Shown here in pieces: positions 52,572 to 62,793 of a DNA stretch of 64,000 bases (the first letter of the stretch is position 1; the number at the start of each line of letters is the position of its first letter). The notes below the pieces were generated by a model, which had not been told where the DNA came from, did not search any database, and saw nothing but the letters and a program-made list of their open reading frames with translations. The position numbers and the translations under genes were made by a program. Source of the DNA: an uncultured Scytonema sp. GTDB taxonomy: Bacteria; Cyanobacteriota; Cyanobacteriia; Cyanobacteriales; Nostocaceae. The stretch is taken from positions 62,001 through 126,000 of the forward strand of contig CALMVQ010000103.1 in NCBI GenBank assembly GCA_937873135.1, in the 5' to 3' direction.

Positions 52572-55565
52572 TTAAATAAACATGCTACTACTGCCTAATT
52601 GGGTGTTAGTCAATTTTAAGTCTAAAGATTCCGTATACTCTTGCTCACGCTTAATTGGCAGAGTAATCACAAACTCCGTTCCCTGACCAATTTGGGAATT
52701 GACCGAGAGTTGACCTTGATGCTTTTCAATAATCTGGTAGCAAATTGAAAGCCCTAAACCCGTGCCCTTACCGACGGGTTTCGTTGTGAAAAAGGGGTCA
52801 AATATCTTATTTAGAATTTCTAATGGAATTCCCTGACCATTATCAGCAATGTGAATTCTCACTAGATTTGGCTCAATGACTTCTGTACGAATAAGAATAT
52901 TAGGGGTTCTTTTTTCTCCTTTATTCCTTACCAATGATAAATCAGCGCCACTTGCTTCAACGCGACGACCAGTTTCTTTCGCGGGGAAACACTCATAAGA
53001 ACTCACCTCGGGAATAGAACCCTCGCTTAGACTTTTCTCTTGCACAGGGTAGCTCCTGATGAGTAATGACTCTTCCAAAGCATCAATCGCATTACTGAGG
53101 AGATTCATAAAAACCTGATTCATCTGATCAGGGTAGCATTCTACTAAGGGCAAGTCATCATACTGCTTGCTGATGGTAATCCCAGTTTTGAGATAGTGAT
53201 TGAGAATTAACAGTGTGTTGTCAATGCCTTCGTGTAAGTCAACTTGTTTTACCTGTGCTTCATCAAGGCGAGAGAAGTTGCGTAGCGATAAGACCAAAGA
53301 ACAAATGCGTTCTGCACCCATTTCCATGGAATGCAGCATTTTAGGTAAGTCATCTTTAATAAATTCCAAGTCAATGTCTTGAAGGTGTGCTTGAATGGCA
53401 GGTGTTGGTCGGGGGTATTGTTCTTCGTAGAGCTGTAGCAGTTTCAGCAAGTCTTGAATATAGTCTTTAGTGTACTGGATGTTGCCGTAGACAAAGCTGA
53501 TCGGGTTGTTAATTTCATGAGCCATGCCTGCTACCATTTGACCAAGGCTGGACATTTTTTCAGTCTGAATCAACTGGGCTTGGGTTTGTCGTAGTTCGTG
53601 CAATGTGTGTTCCAACTTGGTCGCTTGTTCTCTCAGTTGTCTTTCCGACTGTCGCAATGCTTCCTCTGCCTGTCTACGCTGTGTAATATCGCGGAAGGTC
53701 ACAACAGCACCTTTGATCTCAAGGCTCTCGATTATTGGATAAGAAGAATACTCAGCAGCGAAAGCAGTCCCATCCGAATGCCATAAAACTTCGCTGTCCA
53801 CATGGCAACTTTGTCCTATGCGGAAAGCCTGAAAGATCGGACATAGACCATTAGGGTAAGGGTAGCCATTGCTGTAACTATGATGAATTAACTTGTGCAT
53901 ATCCCGACCTATAACCTCATCGGGCTTATAACCGAGCATTTTAGCTCCGGCAGTGTTAATAAACGTACAGCATCCTTGTAAATTGATGCCATAAATGCCT
54001 TCATCTGTTGATTCGAGCAGCAATTTGATGTGATTAGCTAATTGTAATCTCTCTGACTCGGCTTGCTTGCGCTCAGTTATGTCTCGATAATACCAGATTC
54101 TACCAAATGTTAAGCTGCCTTCTGGAGAAAGCACAGGGGCTGAGTAACGGTCAAAAATGCGCCCATCATTCAAGTAAATTTCATCGCGGCTTTGTTCGTG
54201 AGGATGTGTATACAAAAATTCCACCTGATCAAGATACTCTTGTGGCTGTTTCAGACTTAACAGCATAAAGGAAAGCACTTCTCTGGCATCACCAGACTTC
54301 ATGACATGATCAGGAATCTGCCACATCTGCTCATAGCGTTGATTGTAGGACATAATCTGTCTGTTCTCGTCAACCAAAAAAATCCCATCTATTGCTGCCT
54401 CTTGTTGAGCCTTCAAAACTGAATTAGTGCGACGCAGTAACTCTTCTGCCTGCTTCCGCTCGGTCACGTCACTCAAAGTGCAGATTACTTGCTCCACACT
54501 GCCATCGGCCGCAAGTTGCGGCTCCGCATTTACTAGCAACCATACCCGGTCGTGGGTATTAGGACGGTATATACCCACGACAACCTTCTCTATGCCACAG
54601 TTAGTGCAAACTAACTGTGGCATAGAGAAGGTTTCATTGAGGAAAGGGGTGTCATCAGAGCGAATCACATCCCAATCGGTACTAAAAGCAGTTGTGTTAA
54701 GCAATTGACTTTCTGTTCGACCCAGTAAAATACAAGCAGCTGGGTTACTTAAGTGGATTTCCCACTGCGGTCCCAGTAACAGCACACCAACATGCATCTT
54801 GAGAATAAGGTTCTGTAGCAGTTCCTGAGCCTTAAGTTGAACAGAGCGGCGTTGATTTACCAAGGAAATTAGCAGTGTTGAACCCAAAATGACCAGGGTA
54901 GTGATGCCAATCACTAGGGCTAGTGTACTCGTCTTCAAAGTGTAGTCGAGAGGTTGAAAACTCAAATCCAGTGTGAAGTGTGCAGCTGCCATTGCAGTGT
55001 AATGCATCCCGCCAATTGCCCCTCCCATGACAACTGAGCTCATAAGTTTGTGCCAGTTCCAACTCGTCTGATCCCGCAGTTGAAACGCTAACCATAACGC
55101 TACATAAGATGCACTAATCGCAATGCCCACTGACAGTGCTACCAACAGGTAGTTGTAATGCAAAAGAGCCTGGGTGTGCATCGCTACCATCCCAATGTAG
55201 TGCATCAAAGCGATCGCTCCTCCCATGAAAACACTACCACCCACCAGCTGGAGTTGGCTAAGGAAAGAGCGACTCGCCAACAGGAGTGCTGCAAAGGACG
55301 CAATGACTGCTGCCAGCATCGAGAGCAGCACCGTCGGGATATCATAGTCGATGGGTACAGGTAAACTAAATGCCAGCATTCCCACAAAGTGCATTGACCA
55401 GATGCCAACTCCCATTATTGTTGCACCACCAGTCAGCCAGATGATACGAGCCAACCCTTGTGTGAGTGTCACTCTGGCGGCTAGTTCCAGTGCTGTATAG
55501 GAGGCCAGCACGGCAATTAATAGAGAAAGTGCGACTAAGCGTAAATCATGAGTTCCAATTATCAT
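52572..55565 (-). CDS. MHYT-sensor, multi-PAS histidine kinase
   Basis: 997 residues. The N-terminus has seven transmembrane helices with MHYT signatures (WSMHFVGM, ALMHYIGMVAMH, GGMHYTAMAA), thought to bind a metal and sense a diatomic gas or redox state. Three PAS domains with PAC motifs follow (VICTLSDVTERKQAEE, RIWYYRDITERKQAE, AVVTFRDITQRRQAEE). Then come a coiled coil, HisKA with the phosphoacceptor in MAGMAHEINNPISF, and HATPase_c (NQVFMNLLSNAIDAL, DNGQGIP, GKGTGLGLS). No receiver domain, so the partner regulator is elsewhere. ATG 55,565 is preferred over GTG 55,568. Confidence 0.93.
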   Translation of the reverse strand: MIIGTHDLRLVALSLLIAVLASYTALELAARVTLTQGLARIIWLTGGATIMGVGIWSMHFVGMLAFSLPVPIDYDIPTVLLSMLAAVIASFAALLLASRSFLSQLQLVGGSVFMGGAIALMHYIGMVAMHTQALLHYNYLLVALSVGIAISASYVALWLAFQLRDQTSWNWHKLMSSVVMGGAIGGMHYTAMAAAHFTLDLSFQPLDYTLKTSTLALVIGITTLVILGSTLLISLVNQRRSVQLKAQELLQNLILKMHVGVLLLGPQWEIHLSNPAACILLGRTESQLLNTTAFSTDWDVIRSDDTPFLNETFSMPQLVCTNCGIEKVVVGIYRPNTHDRVWLLVNAEPQLAADGSVEQVICTLSDVTERKQAEELLRRTNSVLKAQQEAAIDGIFLVDENRQIMSYNQRYEQMWQIPDHVMKSGDAREVLSFMLLSLKQPQEYLDQVEFLYTHPHEQSRDEIYLNDGRIFDRYSAPVLSPEGSLTFGRIWYYRDITERKQAESERLQLANHIKLLLESTDEGIYGINLQGCCTFINTAGAKMLGYKPDEVIGRDMHKLIHHSYSNGYPYPNGLCPIFQAFRIGQSCHVDSEVLWHSDGTAFAAEYSSYPIIESLEIKGAVVTFRDITQRRQAEEALRQSERQLREQATKLEHTLHELRQTQAQLIQTEKMSSLGQMVAGMAHEINNPISFVYGNIQYTKDYIQDLLKLLQLYEEQYPRPTPAIQAHLQDIDLEFIKDDLPKMLHSMEMGAERICSLVLSLRNFSRLDEAQVKQVDLHEGIDNTLLILNHYLKTGITISKQYDDLPLVECYPDQMNQVFMNLLSNAIDALEESLLIRSYPVQEKSLSEGSIPEVSSYECFPAKETGRRVEASGADLSLVRNKGEKRTPNILIRTEVIEPNLVRIHIADNGQGIPLEILNKIFDPFFTTKPVGKGTGLGLSICYQIIEKHQGQLSVNSQIGQGTEFVITLPIKREQEYTESLDLKLTNTQLGSSSMFI

Positions 55566-55660
55566 CACAAATGGAGAAGCTGTTTAGTTTCAATTCACTA
55601 TTGATAGAGTGATTTACTTTCTACTCACTTATTTTTCCCAAAGAGGTTGTTCGTTACTTC

Positions 55661-55891
55661 ATGGCAACAAGTTCCTTACAAAAACTTCATATTCAGGGTG
55701 AAACAAACAGTGAAGCAGAAACTTCTGTTAAGGAATTTATTGCCTACTGTGAACATCTTGAGCGCCAGGAAAAAAGCTCTCAAGTAAACCAAAATTTTTC
55801 CCAAGGAGCGAACACTCTTAGAGGATGTTTGAAAAGTTTTGAGGGGTTAAATTTTACCAAGAAAGAGGGAGCAGAGAGCAGGGGGAAATAA
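55661..55891 (+). CDS. Small hypothetical protein
   Basis: 76 residues, polar and charged, divergent from the MHYT kinase (about 95 bp between the starts). No domain recognised; the final third looks like extension into repeats (KKEGAESRGK). May be real but weakly supported. Confidence 0.35.
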   Translation: MATSSLQKLHIQGETNSEAETSVKEFIAYCEHLERQEKSSQVNQNFSQGANTLRGCLKSFEGLNFTKKEGAESRGK

Positions 55892-56029
55892 AAAAACTTT
55901 AGTTGTGGGTATAAAGAACCACCTGGACAATCCAATGGCAAAAGTCCATTACCCACTGCATGAACGCCTCACCGTCAAAGCTGCCATCTACCCAGAGGGT
56001 TGTCAAACGAGATACCTGGGTGTTAGATT

Positions 56030-56063
56030 GTTTGACTTTTGACTTTTGACTTTTGACTTTTGA
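56030..56063. repeat. TTTTGAC short tandem repeats
   Basis: Four tandem GACTTTT heptamers after the cNMP gene (minus strand). This is the same heptamer found in the CTAGTAC elements, but no element ends are seen here. Confidence 0.6.
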
Positions 56064-56080
56064 GAAGCGACTGACTCTGT

Positions 56081-56521
56081 CTAGTTTTTTATGCTTATTG
56101 CATTAATCTTGTCATTCAGTTCCCGAATACGACGAGATAGCACTCTAATAATATTTATGGCGATCTCCGGAGTTTCTTCAATTGCATTGTAGAGTTGTTC
56201 TTGCGTCAGTTCCAAACATTTACAAGGTTCTAAAGCTGTTGCCGAAGCAGAACGAGGTTGGGCATCAAATACTGACATTTCACCAAAAGATTCTCCTTGA
56301 GAGAAAACTGCTAATTGTTGATTGCTAATATAAACTTTGACTCGACCTGAGACAACAATGTAGAGCGATCGCCCTTCCTCTCCTTGTCTAAATATGATGT
56401 CATTAGTAGGAAACAAGACTTCATCCATGACTGAAGCCAGTCGGACGATAAAATCATCCCGTAATTCCTTAAAAATGGTGATTTGTCGGACAAATAATAA
56501 ACGGTCAACGCTATTTAGCAT
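56081..56521 (-). CDS. Cyclic nucleotide-binding domain protein (single domain)
   Basis: 146 residues: one cNMP-binding fold (FPTNDIIFRQGEEGRSLYIVVSGRVKVYI, FSQGESFGEMSVFDAQPRSASATAL, with a phosphate-binding-cassette-like GEMSVF...RSASA). A C-terminal helix follows, with no helix-turn-helix, so it is not a CRP-type regulator. It starts 5 nt after the NTT-like/HEAT gene and is probably its regulatory partner in the same operon. Confidence 0.85.
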   Translation of the reverse strand: MLNSVDRLLFVRQITIFKELRDDFIVRLASVMDEVLFPTNDIIFRQGEEGRSLYIVVSGRVKVYISNQQLAVFSQGESFGEMSVFDAQPRSASATALEPCKCLELTQEQLYNAIEETPEIAINIIRVLSRRIRELNDKINAISIKN

Positions 56522-56526
56522 AATGG

Positions 56527-59496
56527 TTAGTGGTTAGTAGTTTTCTTCATTTTTTGCAACTCTTTAACTTGATCTGCAACTAGAGGGTGTGGATCGTTTT
56601 GCAGTTGGGGGAGAAGTTCTAAGAAGATGCGATGTGAAGCAACACTTAAGTATGCGATCGCAGCTTCTCTGACGAAGCCTGTGGAATGACGCAGACTTGT
56701 TAAAATTTGTTCGCTTGTCAGTCGGATATGGGCAACTTGTGCAAAATGAAAACAGCAAGCAAAGCTCCAGTCGGAAAGTAAATCACCTTGTGCCAGCAAC
56801 TTGCGGGTGCGATCACCTACTGCCATCTGTTCGTATTCAACCATGTTTTTTTCTACAAGTTTTTGCAGTTTTTCTTGGGGCGATCGCCTATCTAAAATAT
56901 TTAGCAACATAGATTTGCTCTGCAAATTTACGGTATGCTCTAAAATTTCTAACCCCCGTGCTAAGTTGATCTCTGACTGAGATCGAAGATTAAACGCTGC
57001 GACTTGAATCTTATCTGTAGGGTAAAGTAGCTTCAGGAGCAGCAACAATCTCTCTTTGATATCAATTTCCAATTCTAAGAGTGCGCGTTGTAACAATTCA
57101 CAGATAGTATGAAATCTTTCATTAGATTGAGGTTCCTTCTCATTTCCTGTTTTGAAGTCTATATAGGCAGCATAAATCTCCCCTAAGAAGCGTAATTCCT
57201 GTCCAATTAATATTTCAACCCTACTATGCAACCCTACGACTAAACCTGCAATTCCTTCTCGTTCATGTTTTTTGAGTAAGGTGCGAAGGATACGATCCCT
57301 GATCGTACCTCTACATGTTTTTAAGTGAAGCCATAAAGTATCCACCGCTTCTAGGGTAGGGATTTGACCAATCGTAGCCAGAGCGTAAATCCGTACAACT
57401 TCCGGTTTGTAAATATTGCTAACTAGCTTTGTAAGCATTGGTAGAGCGTCATTCTCCAATCTCGCTAAGGCACGCATTGCTGTCATTCGGGTTGACTTGT
57501 AGTCAAGTCCTCCCACAAGCGCTGGATAGTACTCTTCTAAATGGGTGGCGGCAATCATTTCCAATACCGCACAGCGTACCCGCAAAGATTCATCCTGTAA
57601 TAAATTTGGTATGTGAATCCTTAGTGCTTGCAAATAAACTGCTTCTGATAGAGCTTTAACGGCATTGATCCTTTCCTGTTCTTGTTTGTGAGTGAGCATC
57701 CGCCTTAAAGTTTTGGTAGCTGCTCCTTTTTGCAATGGTGTTCCTTTTCTCAGAAGTAGAGTGGCAGCTGTCGCTCGAATTAGAGAGTTTTGTCGTGACA
57801 AATACTCTTCTAGCTGGCTTAAATCTGGATTTGCTTCAGAAAGCCAAATGTAGCGTAGGGCAAGAGCAAAAACTTCGGGAGACTGTGGTGCATTGCTAAG
57901 TTGGGATTCAAACACAGTGTGGACTTCGGGTAAATAAGCAGGATTTGCACCACATGCAAGCATCACTTCCAAACTGGTTTTTTGTAAAGAAGGGGGTAGC
58001 TTAACGAGCAAGGGTGCTAAAACTGCTGCTGCTCCTTTAGGATCGATTTGGAATAAAAGTTCAATGCAAGAACGTTTGTCTGCAGGAGTGCTTTTTTCTC
58101 CTAAAGCTTTCACAACGGCTTGCTTAAATGCACGTAAATCTAGATCTGTAGGATTTAACTGCCCCTGTCCTGCACTTAAAACTAATAAATTGACATAATG
58201 CGATCCCAGCAACCAAACGATTCCAACACAAATCAAAGCTAAGCCTGCAGTTTCTACTACAATGACAAACTTTTGTAAGAGTAAAGACGCCATTGATGTA
58301 GTCAGCCAGATTGTGGACAAAATTATGACACCTGCTGTTCCTCCCCCAAAGGCTTCAGCAATCCCTTCCGATAATGTTTGTATGTAGTTGCGAATTTTAT
58401 CTGGAATCGGTTGGAAAAGCAGTGGTCCGCTACTGGCAACAAACGTATAGTGCAAGAGTTCGGAAAGAAACTTGAGAATGACTAAAGCCCAGAAAAATTC
58501 GTGCGCTTCTAACAGAGGAATTGTCAGTGGTATTAAGATGAGTATGCATACTGGTAAAGACGCAACGGTGATAAACACCCCAAAGCGTTCGAGTGTTCTG
58601 CTGGAGATGAATAACTGCATCCCTAGCTCACAAACTCCTGTAATCCCACCAAATAAACCTAAGAAACTGGCGATTTGTTTGTCGTTGTAATTTATCTTTA
58701 ACTGAGTAAGATATTGAAAATCTATTAATACCCATAGCACTTGCAGCAGAGCAAAAAATGCAAATAAGAGCAACGTATAGCGTTTTAATGAACCTGAAAG
58801 GTGACTTCTTTGATTTCTTGGCTCGGTAATTTTTTGTTGTGTAACGTTGGGAAAAACTTGCTGGTATTTGTGAGTGAGATGCCAGAGAATAAATGCCCCT
58901 AATGCTATAAACACACCTGCAAATGGCATAATGACATTATTCAGTCCTACAAATAGTAGTAGTAAAGGCAAACTGAAGCCGCTAACGATATCAGCTACCA
59001 AAATGCCACTGCTAATTAATGGATAAGTGCGTTTAATTTCTCTAATATTAAAGAGTTGATTGGCTGTAATTGAGGTGTTGAGGTCATTGACAACGTAAAA
59101 TGCATCTACCCACAGGCGGAGCAAAAATACAGTAATCACTGCCAAGTGAGGAACTTGTATTCCCCATTGCAATAATATTAGCGGTAAGAACATCCCTGGT
59201 GCGATCGCCACTATAACCCAACGTAACGGGAAAGTTTTTTGCAGCCACGAGTATAAAGACACTAAGAGAGTACTGATCGCTGCACTGGCAATATAAATCC
59301 AAGGCAGTGATTGTGCACCATATTTGTCTAAAAATAGTGCGACCGCACTGTCTTCAGACCACCGTAATCCTACACAGGTGATTGTATAAAAAATGAGCAT
59401 TAACCATGTGCGATCGCTCTCCTCCGGTCGGAGATTCACCCATTGTAATAGTCGTGGCATCCCTGTTCGAGCAAACCTGTGTTTTTTCAATTCCAT
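56527..59496 (-). CDS. NTT/MFS-like membrane protein with C-terminal HEAT repeats
   Basis: 989 residues. The N-terminal 440 residues have about 12 transmembrane helices and resemble bacterial ATP/ADP translocase (Npt/NTT)-like transporters (RPEESDRTWLMLIFYTITCVGLRWSEDSAVALFLDKYG). The C-terminal 540 residues are HEAT-type helical repeats (RINAVKALSEAVY, LRVRCAVLEMIAAT, TRMTAMRALARLE, VVRIYALATIGQIP). Such fusions occur in free-living bacteria where nucleotide exchange with a host is not expected. The substrate is unknown. It is followed, 5 nt on, by a cNMP-domain protein. Confidence 0.85.
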   Translation of the reverse strand: MELKKHRFARTGMPRLLQWVNLRPEESDRTWLMLIFYTITCVGLRWSEDSAVALFLDKYGAQSLPWIYIASAAISTLLVSLYSWLQKTFPLRWVIVAIAPGMFLPLILLQWGIQVPHLAVITVFLLRLWVDAFYVVNDLNTSITANQLFNIREIKRTYPLISSGILVADIVSGFSLPLLLLFVGLNNVIMPFAGVFIALGAFILWHLTHKYQQVFPNVTQQKITEPRNQRSHLSGSLKRYTLLLFAFFALLQVLWVLIDFQYLTQLKINYNDKQIASFLGLFGGITGVCELGMQLFISSRTLERFGVFITVASLPVCILILIPLTIPLLEAHEFFWALVILKFLSELLHYTFVASSGPLLFQPIPDKIRNYIQTLSEGIAEAFGGGTAGVIILSTIWLTTSMASLLLQKFVIVVETAGLALICVGIVWLLGSHYVNLLVLSAGQGQLNPTDLDLRAFKQAVVKALGEKSTPADKRSCIELLFQIDPKGAAAVLAPLLVKLPPSLQKTSLEVMLACGANPAYLPEVHTVFESQLSNAPQSPEVFALALRYIWLSEANPDLSQLEEYLSRQNSLIRATAATLLLRKGTPLQKGAATKTLRRMLTHKQEQERINAVKALSEAVYLQALRIHIPNLLQDESLRVRCAVLEMIAATHLEEYYPALVGGLDYKSTRMTAMRALARLENDALPMLTKLVSNIYKPEVVRIYALATIGQIPTLEAVDTLWLHLKTCRGTIRDRILRTLLKKHEREGIAGLVVGLHSRVEILIGQELRFLGEIYAAYIDFKTGNEKEPQSNERFHTICELLQRALLELEIDIKERLLLLLKLLYPTDKIQVAAFNLRSQSEINLARGLEILEHTVNLQSKSMLLNILDRRSPQEKLQKLVEKNMVEYEQMAVGDRTRKLLAQGDLLSDWSFACCFHFAQVAHIRLTSEQILTSLRHSTGFVREAAIAYLSVASHRIFLELLPQLQNDPHPLVADQVKELQKMKKTTNH

Positions 59497-59715
59497 GTAG
59501 TTTGTGACTTTCTGGAGTACTCATTACTTGGTGAGTACATTTGCTGTTGCCCAGATATCCACAACCAGCACAGTTTTTAAGATAGAAGAAAGCATTCTCT
59601 ACCTTAGTCCTCTGAAAATGGCAAAAGTCCCGAGCAACTGAGTATTATTTTTCCCACTCAGCACTCAGGACTATCAATTGATTTTGGATTTAGAGGTTAC
59701 AAGCTATTAGTTCGT

Positions 59716-60249
59716 TTACTTTTTAGGGGAGATGAGCATCATCATGTTTCTCCCTTCTTTCTTAGGCATTTGCTGCACCTCGCCAACAGGGTCCAAGTCT
59801 GTTGCCATCCGCTTGAGTAACTCTTCTGCTAAGTCACTGTGTTGAATTTCTCGACCCCGAAACATCACGGTAGCTTTGACTTTATCGCCATCTTTGAGAA
59901 AACGCTCTGCTTGCTTAACACGCACGTTATAGTCATGCTCTTCTATTTTGTAGCGCATTTTCACTTCTTTGACATCGGCGGTATGCTGCTTTTTCCGGGC
60001 TTCACGTGCCTTCTTCTCTTGCTCGAACTTGTATTTCCCGTAATCCATAATTCGACAAACGGGAGGGTCAGCCTTATCACTTAACAGCACAAGATCCAGC
60101 TCTTTTTCTTCCGCTAATTGCAGTGCTTCCTGCGGGGTGATAATTCCCAGCTGGCTACCATCGGTGTCAATGACCCGAATTTTCGGGAAGCGAATGCGTT
60201 CGTTGATTTGAGGCAGATCGCGGGTTCTTTTTTTCTCAATGACAGACAT
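59716..60249 (-). CDS. infC: Translation initiation factor IF-3
   Basis: 177 residues: IF3-N ([28 protein letters not shown]), linker ([23 protein letters not shown]), IF3-C ([44 protein letters not shown]). It binds the 30S subunit and checks initiator tRNA and start codon. It starts with ATG, not the AUU of enterobacterial infC. rpmI and rplT do not follow it here, so the common infC-rpmI-rplT operon is split. Confidence 0.96.
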   Translation of the reverse strand: MSVIEKKRTRDLPQINERIRFPKIRVIDTDGSQLGIITPQEALQLAEEKELDLVLLSDKADPPVCRIMDYGKYKFEQEKKAREARKKQHTADVKEVKMRYKIEEHDYNVRVKQAERFLKDGDKVKATVMFRGREIQHSDLAEELLKRMATDLDPVGEVQQMPKKEGRNMMMLISPKK

Positions 60250-60833
60250 TATGATTTGTAGGAGCTCTTTGTTAGGTAGGTGAGTTTATCTGAGTGATGT
60301 GCCTCAGAAACCAAATGTATGAGTAACTGAGGACTTTAAAAGGAGTCTATAGTTATAGGTTAGCTAATTTAGAAGACGATGTCGTCTTCGTTGTATCTGC
60401 CATTTTACTAACTCTCAAAGAGTTTCTGTTTAATAGTTAATCTAATTTAGACAATAGTAGCATTTTTTAACTATTGTAACAGTTCTAGTAAACCAGTTGA
60501 GATTTTAACACATCAGTATATTCTCAGAATGCAAAGATCACGTAGACAACGCCTTTGTTAGTATATATGTATTGCTAGCAGCGCAAGTCAGGAGAGAAAA
60601 GTATATCAAAAGTCCAGTCATTAAAATATTTCTAACTGTTCGGTTATTTCTATGGCAGTGTATTAGTTAATTTTTTTTAAGTTTTACTAAGTTGTCATGT
60701 TGAAAAAGAGGAATTTTTAGCTCAATTTACGGCTGTTTAGCTTGAATATATAGACGGACATCTCGAAGTAATTTGCATGGACTTCTGTTGTTAGGAGTTG
60801 CTATCGATTTATAAATGAAATTGGGAGGCAAAT
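60250..60833. other. Gene-free divergent region upstream of infC and the hydrolase
   Basis: AT-rich, 584 bp. It contains GACGATGTCGTCTTC (60,375-60,389), a short palindrome in the infC leader. No RNA gene identified. Confidence 0.5.
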
Positions 60834-61754
60834 GTGACCACTACGATACATTGGGACCAGCGGGTTGGTAATCAAAGAGACTGGGTTTGGCGGGGCTGGC
60901 AAACTCGCTACACATATATCCGTCCTGCTAAAAATAACCAAAAGACAACACCTGTCATTTTGCTACACGGATTTGGTGCTTCTATTGGTCATTGGCGACA
61001 GAATTTAGAGGTACTGGGCGAATACCATACTGTTTATGCTCTTGATCTGTTGGGTTGGGGCGCTTCTGAGAAAGCATCAGCTAATTATAGCATACAGTTT
61101 TGGGTAGAGCAAGTTTACGATTTTTGGAAAGCATTTATTTGTCAACCAGTGGTATTGGTGGGAAATTCCCTTGGTTCACTCGTTTGTCTAGCAGCTGCTG
61201 CTACCCATCCCGATATGGTGCAAAGTATAGTGATGATGAGTTTGCCTGATCCAACATTAGAACAAGAGGCTATCCCTGTTTGGTTGCAACCTGCTGTCGC
61301 AGGGATCAAATCTGTTGTTGCTTCCGGATTTATACTGAAAGCTGTGTTCGGCTTGGTGTGCCGACCAAAAATATTGAGTAGCTGGGCTGCTTCTGCTTAT
61401 GCCAGTCGGGATGCGATCACAGATGAATTGTTGGATATTTTTGTCACTCCCACTCAAGACGAAAATGCCGTCCGTGCTTTCATCGCTATTTTTAAAGCAG
61501 CAACTCGTGCCACCTACAGTCCCAGTGTGAAGAGATTATTGCCAACTTTACAAATTCCCATGCTTTTGATTTGGGGACAAAAAGATCGATGGGTTCCTCC
61601 AGCACTTGCTCAACAATTTGCTCAATATAATCAGAATCTACAACTGCTGACTCTGGAAAATGTGGGGCATTGTCCTCATGATGAAAGCCCAGAACAGGTG
61701 AACAAAATTATTTTGGATTGGATTGATGGATCTGTTCACCACGACAAGGATTAG
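60834..61754 (+). CDS. Alpha/beta hydrolase
   Basis: 306 residues. Oxyanion region VILLHGFGASIGHWRQNL, nucleophile elbow VGNSLGSLV (Ser), acid in LLIWGQKDRWVP, and His in NVGHCPHDESPEQV: a complete catalytic triad. Such proteins are common in cyanobacteria (carboxylesterase or chlorophyll-related hydrolases); the substrate is unknown. The start is GTG 60,834 with GGGAGGCAA just upstream; an ATG two bases earlier is out of frame. Confidence 0.88.
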   Translation: MTTTIHWDQRVGNQRDWVWRGWQTRYTYIRPAKNNQKTTPVILLHGFGASIGHWRQNLEVLGEYHTVYALDLLGWGASEKASANYSIQFWVEQVYDFWKAFICQPVVLVGNSLGSLVCLAAAATHPDMVQSIVMMSLPDPTLEQEAIPVWLQPAVAGIKSVVASGFILKAVFGLVCRPKILSSWAASAYASRDAITDELLDIFVTPTQDENAVRAFIAIFKAATRATYSPSVKRLLPTLQIPMLLIWGQKDRWVPPALAQQFAQYNQNLQLLTLENVGHCPHDESPEQVNKIILDWIDGSVHHDKD

Positions 61755-62130
61755 CGATCGCTACCTTGGAATTAAAAATGAAAAAGCTTGAAATACAAGG
61801 TTGAGGGCTGTTTGGGATGGTAACTCTACTTCCTTTGCCCCTTGTACTAGTGATCGGTCTAAATATTCAGCGATGCCCGCAGGCTCCGGCACACATCCGT
61901 ATCGCATGAGCGAAAATTGTGTTTTCAAAATCATTTCTAGAAAGATTGAAACCAAATAGTGATCTATCTCAAAAATAATAACTTAAATGTACAGGACATG
62001 ATCGCATCTTACAAAAAAGGCGATCGCGTCCTCCACATTCTCACCACCAGAGCGCGATCGCCATTTACTGAATCCCGCACTTGTGGACGGAAATGGGTTA
62101 TGTATTACTCTTCAGAATAAAACAAAAATT
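61755..62130. other. Gene-free stretch with a CTAGTAC-family element and HIP1 sites
   Basis: HIP1-type sites at about 61,755, 62,020 and 62,055, plus the small element. No gene. Confidence 0.55.
61760..61852 (+). repeat. CTAGTAC-family small element, copy F (divergent)
   Basis: Matches the right part of the family (AAAAGCTTGAAATACAAGG, GGCTGTTTGGGATGG, TTGTACTAGTGA). The left end is degraded and the heptamers are lost. Confidence 0.55.
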
Positions 62131-62742
62131 ATGGCTTACTCAGACTTCAACGATTTACCCAGTGTAATAAATCAATTTCAACTAGAGTTAATTCAAGAAA
62201 CACCACAGTTATTTTCGGATGCTCCACGAATACAACCCAGCAATTTACTTAATGAAATTCTCATAAGAAACGCGACAAGAGTTATTCTAGAATTGAGAAG
62301 TGAAAAAGAAAAAAGCGAACGAATTATCAGTCCCATATTAACAGAACTGCAAGAAATTTCCAGTACCCCTATTAACGTGTTTTCAGGAGAAACGTTTAAT
62401 GTAGACAAATCAAATGGTTTAAACGGTGTGTGTGACTTCTTAATATCAAAAAGTCCGATAAGTATTACAATCGTTAAACCCGTAATAACCGTAGTTGAAG
62501 CCAAAAAGTCAGATCTAGCTTTAGGCTTACCTCAATGTATTGCTGAAATGGTGGCTGCCAATAAGTTTAATAAAGATATGCAACAAGTTTTTGGTGTAGT
62601 TACTACAGCAACACAGTGGACTTTTTTGAGTCTAAGAAATAATGCAGTAACCATTGACCCTACCATATATTTGTTTCCACCTGTAGATAAAATTTTAGGA
62701 ATTTTGGTGGCAATGCTAACTAGTATAAATGATGAAGCTTAG
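62131..62742 (+). CDS. Conserved protein with a possible nuclease (PD-D/ExK-like) core
   Basis: 203 residues from MAYSDFNDLPSVINQF. The segment GVCDFLISKSPISITIVKPVITVVEAKKSDLALGLPQCIAEMVAANKF fits the D...(x)ExK plus Q-helix order of restriction-endonuclease-like folds (Asp in CDFLI, EAK, then a Gln/Glu helix). It is a stand-alone protein common in cyanobacterial accessory regions. Activity is untested. Confidence 0.7.
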   Translation: MAYSDFNDLPSVINQFQLELIQETPQLFSDAPRIQPSNLLNEILIRNATRVILELRSEKEKSERIISPILTELQEISSTPINVFSGETFNVDKSNGLNGVCDFLISKSPISITIVKPVITVVEAKKSDLALGLPQCIAEMVAANKFNKDMQQVFGVVTTATQWTFLSLRNNAVTIDPTIYLFPPVDKILGILVAMLTSINDEA

Positions 62743-62793
62743 AAAAACGATTCACCCTTATGTACAGAGCGATGTGACAGCGGTTTGACATCT

